49,528 nt of DNA from Oculatella sp. LEGE 06141 (GTDB taxonomy: Bacteria; Cyanobacteriota; Cyanobacteriia; Elainellales; Elainellaceae), in the NCBI RefSeq assembly GCF_015207605.1, contig NZ_JADEWO010000049.1:1-49528 (forward strand), given 5' to 3'. Both the position numbers and the translations under genes were made by a program. Positions 44,547 to 49,528 of this stretch are shown piece by piece. A model generated the notes under the pieces. That model did no database searches, was not told the DNA's origin, and saw only the letters and a program-made list of their open reading frames with translations. The number at the start of each line of letters is the position of its first letter. Position 1 is the first letter of the stretch.

Positions 44547-44655
44547 AAGGGCTAATCGTAACTCAATCTGCCCCCTTTTCTGGCTTGTCGCAGGTGCTAA
44601 GCCCCCAATTCTGGCAGGGCTAATTCGTTGTGGTTAGCGATAGTTCAAATGCCTT

Positions 44656-45575
44656 GAGGTGTCGTTTTAGAGAGATAAAACAGGTTAGAGAAGGGTTGAA
44701 ATGGGGTCTTTGTCACGCGAAGCGCCCCCTAAATCCCCCATTCTGGGGGACTTTGAAATAGACGGTTCGGAAGTCCCCCAATGTGGGGGATTAGGGGGCG
44801 GATGCAGCAAGTTTGCCACGGTTCAAGCCGTCTTCTGGAGTAGTGTACGGAACTATCCTGGGGTTGACGTTGCTCTGCAAAGTGCTAGTTGAAACTCAAA
44901 CTGCCCTCTAAATCCCCGATTCTGGGGGACTTTGAAACAGATGGTTGGGAAGTCCGCCAATGTGGGGGATTAGGGGTTGAAATGGGGTCTTTGTCACGCG
45001 AAGCGCCCCCTAAATCCCCCATTCTGGGGGACTTTGAAATAGACGGCTCGGAAGTCCGCCAATGTGGGGGATTAGGGGGCGAATGCAGCAGGTTTGCCAC
45101 GGTTCAAGCTGTCTTCTGGAATAGTGTACGGAACTATCCTGGGGTTGACGTTTCTCTGCAAAGTGCCAGTTGAAACTCAAACTGCCCCCTAAATCCCCGA
45201 TTCTGGGGGACTTTGAAATAGACGGCTGAGAAGTCCGCCAATGTGGGGGATTAGGGGTTGAAATGGGGTCTTTGTCACGCGAAGCGCCCCCTAAATCCCC
45301 GATTCTGGGAGACTTTGAAATAGACGGCTGGGAAGTCTGCCAATTTGGGGGATTAGGGGGCGGATGCAGCAGGTTTGCCACGGTTCAAACTGTCTTCTGG
45401 AATAGTGTATGGAACTATCCTGGGTTGACGTTGCTCTGCAAAGTGCTAGTTGAAACTCAAACTGCCCCCTAAATCCCCCATTCTGGGGGACTTTGAAACA
45501 GATGGCTGGGAAGTCCGCCAATGTGGGGGATTAGGGGGCGGATGCAGAACGTTTGATACTTTTAAGACATCCCCT
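44656..45575. mobile_element. Expanded MITE-like element enclosing three 281-bp tandem units
   Basis: The right end (45558-45575, reading AGGGGATGTCTTAAAAGT on the minus strand) matches the right end of the solitary element at 33351-33367. A weaker left match GAGGTGTCGTTTTAG starts at 44657. Between them lie three tandem units with palindromes of the same type as in the solitary copy. This suggests one element whose interior was amplified. The left boundary is uncertain. Confidence 0.5.
44701..45541 (+). repeat. Three tandem 281-bp units, each with two palindromes
   Basis: The marker ATGGGGTCTTTGTCACGCGA occurs at 44701, 44982 and 45263, a period of exactly 281 bases. Each unit holds two ~78-base palindromes of the form CCCCTAAATCCCC...GGGGATTAGGGG, separated by a shared spacer containing GCAGGTTTGCCACGGTTCAA and GGAACTATCCTGG. 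The third unit has lost one G in that spacer (CCTGGGTTGACG). The short open frames in this block are by-products of the repeat. Confidence 0.9.
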
Positions 45576-45626
45576 AGAGACGTTAAACCAACCTGTAAGG
45601 GCGTAGCGTTGGGCAGGTAGTTGGAG

Positions 45627-45681
45627 TAGACCCGGACGGATGCCCGTAGCTTACTTCCCGCAGGGTATGCCACGCCCCTAC
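45627..45681 (+). repeat. Dispersed repeat TAGACCCGGACGGA, copy 2
   Basis: Shares TAGACCCGGACGGATGCC, ACTTCCCGCAGGGTATG and CGCCCCTAC with 44363-44417. Preceded here by GTAAGGGCGTAGCG, which is partly complementary to its end, so the copy may form a longer palindrome. Confidence 0.55.
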
Positions 45682-45731
45682 CAGGCGGCTACAAACCTGA
45701 TAGTTCAACCATTTTCGTGATGGGGAAGGGG

Positions 45732-46019
45732 TTACATCATGATCCGGCTGAGAACGCACATTACTTTATCGGGACAGTTGGGTACTGGAATGGGTTTGCT
45801 CCATGCTCCGGCTTCGGCAAGGCCGAGGGTGTGTTGGCGCAAGATGTGGGCTTTGACGTTGTCTTTGGTGCCAATGACCAGTGTGGTGAGGATGCGCGGA
45901 TCGGGATTGATCTGTTGCATGGGGGTGCAGTTGTCGTCAGTCATAGCAGTTTCACTCCACTGAGGAAATGGGTTGATGGGATACCCAAAACCAAAGCCAC
46001 CCTGCTGCTTTTTTGCCAT
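45732..46019 (-). CDS. Small uncharacterised protein near the CRISPR array
   Basis: A 95-residue frame; an internal ATG at 45944 would give 70 residues (MTDDNCTPMQQINPDPRILT onward). I favour this strand because third codon positions are strongly C/G-biased and the peptide reads smoothly: TTLVIGTKDNVKAHILRQHT, LGLAEAGAWSKPIPVPN, DKVMCVLSRIMM. The opposite frame (45717-46088) lacks this. No family name recalled and no motif for catalysis; it is short, soluble and probably monomeric. It lies about 400 bases left of the CRISPR array and is not similar to any Cas protein I know. Confidence 0.55.
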   Translation of the reverse strand: MAKKQQGGFGFGYPINPFPQWSETAMTDDNCTPMQQINPDPRILTTLVIGTKDNVKAHILRQHTLGLAEAGAWSKPIPVPNCPDKVMCVLSRIMM

Positions 46020-46417
46020 AGCAAAGTCAGGGTGGCTAGTGGAGTGATAAACTGCCCTCTAGCCCTCCGAACTGGTGATGCAGTTTGAGGGTTAGTCGCC
46101 TGGGGCTGGTGCGAACAGTCTCAGGTGACGCTTTGATTGCGGATATTTTTTGTTACTGAGAAACAACCGTACTGGAGAATTAGACTTTTTGCAAGTCTGT
46201 CTTGATACAGGTTTACACGATGGGCGATCGACGGTTGCAGGGGGATGGCGATCGCCCTTCAGGGAATAGTACGCAATAGGCTGCAATTGTTGGTTTAAGC
46301 GATCGGCAGACGGCAGAAGCAATTACTTTGGTTTTTACCTGATTTTGCTGCTCTTTCAAGTTAGCATTGCCCAATTTGGTCTACTGGCGATGTAAGGAGA
46401 TGGGCGGGTGGCGATCG
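46020..46417. other. Gene-free left flank of the CRISPR array
   Basis: About 400 bases with no convincing gene. A dyad CTGCCCTCTAGCCCTC...TTGAGGG-like stretch occurs near 46050-46090. If the array is transcribed leftward (see the array entry), this is its trailer end and would hold the terminator, but no clear hairpin plus T-run is visible. Confidence 0.45.
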
Positions 46418-49392
46418 GTTTCAGTCCCGTTGCCGGGATTCATTGGGCTGCAAGTACCAATGGTCAAAAAAACTTGATACCAATCTAAAGTTTCAGTCCC
46501 GTTGCCGGGATTCATTGGGCTGCAAGACCGTTCAACAAGCTCCAGTATTCATCCAGACCGAGTTTCAGTCCCGTTGCCGGGATTCATTGGGCTGCAAGGG
46601 CCATTGGCCGATCAATGAATCCATCTGATAAATGGTTTCAGTCCCGTTGCCGGGATTCATTGGGCTGCAAGCAGTCGCAATTGCATTGCGCCCGCTGCTG
46701 TGAGCCGTATGCCTAGTTTCAGTCCCGTTGCCGGGATTCATTGGGCTGCAAGTCGGGGAGCGAAACCAGGGAAATAATTGGGGTTGCTAGTTTCAGTCCC
46801 GTTGCCGGGATTCATTGGGCTGCAAGCGCGCCTTGAGCGTCGATCGCCCTAAGCAATGGCGAGTTTCAGTCCCGTTGCCGGGATTCATTGGGCTGCAAGC
46901 CAAGATCTAGCGAGGCAACAAGCCGAATATTTATAGTTTCAGTCCCGTTGCCGGGATTCATTGGGCTGCAAGAGCACGATCGATCGCTTCTACCGCTTCT
47001 ACAGAAGCGTTTCAGTCCCGTTGCCGGGATTCATTGGGCTGCAAGCAACCTCACCGGATCACCCTCTACCATGATTGGTTGTTTCAGTCCCGTTGCCGGG
47101 ATTCATTGGGCTGCAAGGGTTGCAGCCTGATAGGTTTAAGGTTTTGACGCAAGGTTTCAGTCCCGTTGCCGGGATTCATTGGGCTGCAAGCAAAGTGTTT
47201 GGCGTAGGTATACATCAGCGATGTCTGTTTCAGTCCCGTTGCCGGGATTCATTGGGCTGCAAGCGCTGACGGTTGCGCGTTCCCATTCGATATAGGCTCG
47301 TTTCAGTCCCGTTGCCGGGATTCATTGGGCTGCAAGTATTCGACAGAACGCTGCTCCTACCCCAGCTACAGCAGGTTTCAGTCCCGTTGCCGGGATTCAT
47401 TGGGCTGCAAGCCCTACCATCTAAGTCTTCGGTTGAAACAATTTGGAGTTTCAGTCCCGTTGCCGGGATTCATTGGGCTGCAAGAATAAGCGCTTAAGAT
47501 GATTACAGACGGACAGAAAAGTTTCAGTCCCGTTGCCGGGATTCATTGGGCTGCAAGCTTCTGGATCTGGGTCAGGCATTGCCATGTTGATATTGTTTCA
47601 GTCCCGTTGCCGGGATTCATTGGGCTGCAAGGCCACAGCTTGGCGGATAACTGGCTGTATATAGTCGTGTTTCAGTCCCGTTGCCGGGATTCATTGGGCT
47701 GCAAGCGGGATGTCTTTGGGATGGACGAGAGCAGACACATGTTTCAGTCCCGTTGCCGGGATTCATTGGGCTGCAAGGCCTCGGGTTCGGTCGCCCTTGG
47801 CAGTAGTTCGGAATTTGTTTCAGTCCCGTTGCCGGGATTCATTGGGCTGCAAGCCCCGATCGCTAGACTTGCTTGCGAGGCATAGAAGCGAGTTTCAGTC
47901 CCGTTGCCGGGATTCATTGGGCTGCAAGGTGGAACAGCGTCGATATCGCTGGAGACATGACTGAAGTTTCAGTCCCGTTGCCGGGATTCATTGGGCTGCA
48001 AGGATTATTGGATCGCTCTCCTTGAGTTCTTATCGGACTTGTTTCAGTCCCGTTGCCGGGATTCATTGGGCTGCAAGTTATTGTGAAAATCGCTGTAAGG
48101 GTTGGGGATGGAGTTTCAGTCCCGTTGCCGGGATTCATTGGGCTGCAAGCTTCCTGGTAAAGAACAGACTTCTTGCTGTTTAGCCGGTTTCAGTCCCGTT
48201 GCCGGGATTCATTGGGCTGCAAGCAAAGACTGGCAAGTTGTTGTGCAGGTCGATCTGAAAAGTTTCAGTCCCGTTGCCGGGATTCATTGGGCTGCAAGAT
48301 AACAACCTGTAACAGGTTTAGAGTCAGTGGAAAGTTTCAGTCCCGTTGCCGGGATTCATTGGGCTGCAAGCTTTGTCTTCTCCGATACCCATAACCCACC
48401 TTTCCGTTTCAGTCCCGTTGCCGGGATTCATTGGGCTGCAAGCCCCCGACTGAGAAGCAGCTTCAGATGCATATTTTGAGTTTCAGTCCCGTTGCCGGGA
48501 TTCATTGGGCTGCAAGCCCCGACTGAGAAGCAGCTTCAGATGCATATTTTGAGTTTCAGTCCCGTTGCCGGGATTCATTGGGCTGCAAGTGGTGATGTCA
48601 TTTGGGGGTGTAATGCTGAGGGAGTGTTTCAGTCCCGTTGCCGGGATTCATTGGGCTGCAAGGTAAGGCGATCGGGTCTTAAAAAAGGTTTTCGTGTCGG
48701 TTTCAGTCCCGTTGCCGGGATTCATTGGGCTGCAAGGCAGATAACGCGAGAAACCCGACCAGAGACAGAATGTTTCAGTCCCGTTGCCGGGATTCATTGG
48801 GCTGCAAGCAAACGGCGTTTTAAGAATTGAGTGATGATGTGGGGAAGTTTCAGTCCCGTTGCCGGGATTCATTGGGCTGCAAGAATCATGGCAAATGAGG
48901 TTTGAACCTGACGAGCAGTTTCAGTCCCGTTGCCGGGATTCATTGGGCTGCAAGTATCGTTGTTCCGGTCGCTGTAGTCGTGATTATTTTGTTTCAGTCC
49001 CGTTGCCGGGATTCATTGGGCTGCAAGCTCTTGTAGTGCGTCCTGGTGGCGAAATCCGTTACGTTTCAGTCCCGTTGCCGGGATTCATTGGGCTGCAAGG
49101 CGAGAGTGCGCCAATCATCATAGGGTTCGCTCTACGTTTCAGTCCCGTTGCCGGGATTCATTGGGCTGCAAGCTAGCTTCTACCGATAGCAGGGTCTTGT
49201 CTTTCTGTGTTTCAGTCCCGTTGCCGGGATTCATTGGGCTGCAAGCTGGGGCTTGGGCTAGTACGTCAACCTCGTTTGTGTGTTTCAGTCCCGTTGCCGG
49301 GATTCATTGGGCTGCAAGATGTATGGGTACGAATTCCTATAATCCGTTCCAAAGTGTTTCAGTCCCGTTGCCGGGATTCATTGGGCTGCAAG
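46418..49392 (-). CRISPR. CRISPR array: 41 repeats of 37 bp, 40 spacers
   Basis: On the plus strand the repeat begins GTTTCAGTCCCGTTGCCGGG and ends ATTCATTGGGCTGCAAG. I counted 41 copies from 46418 to 49356 (start of last), without seeing a degenerate one. Spacers are mostly 34-37 bases, with one of 44 after repeat 4. The repeat contains a short stem TCCCG/CGGGA. Its reverse complement ends GGGACTGAAAC, the usual 3' end giving an 8-base crRNA handle ACTGAAAC. I therefore infer leftward (minus-strand) transcription with the leader on the right. Two neighbouring spacers are duplicates (48443-48479 and 48517-48552). No cas gene lies in the window, so the type cannot be set; such repeats occur with type I-D and type III systems in cyanobacteria. 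Confidence 0.98.
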
Positions 49393-49476
49393 CCTCGGCT
49401 AAGGGGTCGTTAAGAAATAACTTCACACTTTCTAGGTAAAATATTGCTTAACTTTGAGCATAGAATTACCAGAGCC
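49393..49476 (-). promoter_or_regulatory. Probable CRISPR leader (right flank)
   Basis: The ~85 bases right of the last repeat are A/T-rich (GTTAAGAAATAACTTCACAC, AGGTAAAATATTGCTTAACT), in contrast to the other flank. If the array is read leftward as the repeat end suggests, this is the leader with the promoter and integration end. The first ~30 bases could alternatively be a last spacer-like stretch. Confidence 0.5.
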
Positions 49477-49528
49477 GTGTCTGAACAACCAGTGCATCAA
49501 TGCCAATGTCCGATTTGCCAAGCAACCG
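49477..49528 (+). CDS. Start of a possible Cys-rich protein gene, cut by window edge
   Basis: A GTG at 49477 opens the frame MSEQPVHQCQCPICQAT, which runs to the end of the window. The CxCPxC pattern suggests a zinc-binding N-terminus, as in some transposases of cyanobacteria, but 17 codons are too few to classify it. A different start or no gene is possible. Confidence 0.3.
   Translation, partial: MSEQPVHQCQCPICQAT

Larger units (their letters stand above)
44245..44655. other. Repeat-bearing intergenic stretch
   Basis: No gene seen. It contains a copy of a short dispersed repeat (44363-44417) and the second TTACAGC MITE-like element (44450-44546), then A/T-rich unique sequence leading into the 281-bp tandem block. 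Confidence 0.5.

Noticed and set aside
44701-45673. Proline/glycine-rich frames such as MGSLSREAPPKSPILGDFEI on plus and KSPRIGDLGG on minus
   Set aside because: They arise from the palindromes of the 281-bp units, on both strands, and have no ribosome sites or coding bias.
45717-46088. 123-codon plus-strand frame opposite the small gene
   Set aside because: Third-position bias and peptide character favour the minus strand; this frame reads as its antisense.
46443-49439. Many short open frames reading FQSRCRDSLGCK, FSPVAGIHWAA or VSVPLPGFIGLQ
   Set aside because: These are the three-frame translations of the CRISPR repeat; none is a protein.

Overview
The window is cyanobacterial chromosome. 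The octamer GCGATCGC (HIP1) and its core CGATCG recur throughout. The ribosomal block tRNA-Trp, secE, nusG, rplK, rplA, rplJ, rplL with rplS beside it has no rpoBC attached. Several proteins are typically cyanobacterial (RpaB-like regulator, FutA/FutC iron transport, a WFCRHCWQEMP zinc ribbon, a multi-PAS hybrid kinase). A filamentous Leptolyngbya-like genome is my guess; no 16S gene is present to confirm it.

Layout. 1-9.2 kb: truncated carB (-), futA-futC iron uptake genes (+), an AI-2E family membrane protein (-), a translationally coupled tldD-tldE pair (-), and an RpaB-like response regulator (-) preceded by an HLR1-like direct repeat. 9.5-15.3 kb: accessory region with a ribbon-helix-helix protein, a putative PD-(D/E)XK nuclease, a type III-like DNA methyltransferase and a helicase without an obvious nuclease motif, followed by a 54-bp tandem duplication. 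15.3-20.1 kb: comF, infC with terminator, two uncharacterised small proteins, a histone-deacetylase-family hydrolase and a secreted pterin carbinolamine dehydratase.

20.1-31.2 kb: ribosomal/secretion block, cupredoxin, methionine aminopeptidase, purN, a lone sugar-type ABC permease, and two convergent polytopic membrane proteins (GT39 family and DUF2079 family). 31.4-44.2 kb: a membrane histidine kinase, a zinc ribbon, a hydrogenase-maturation protease-hypA pair without a hydrogenase, an OFA-type MFS transporter, an alkaline-phosphatase-superfamily protein, a pentapeptide-repeat protein and a 1302-residue hybrid kinase. Three transcription units here carry nearly identical 30-bp upstream elements made of three heptamers with identical spacing, which suggests a shared OmpR/PhoB-type regulator.

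44.3-49.5 kb: repeat-rich and nearly gene-free. It holds small MITE-like elements, a 281-bp unit repeated three times in tandem (each unit with two palindromes), one small uncharacterised gene, and a CRISPR array of 41 identical 37-bp repeats and 40 spacers with no cas gene in the window. The best candidate for an undescribed system is the RHH / nuclease / methyltransferase / helicase cluster at 9.5-15.2 kb. The best regulatory candidate is the 11/12-bp-spaced heptamer array.
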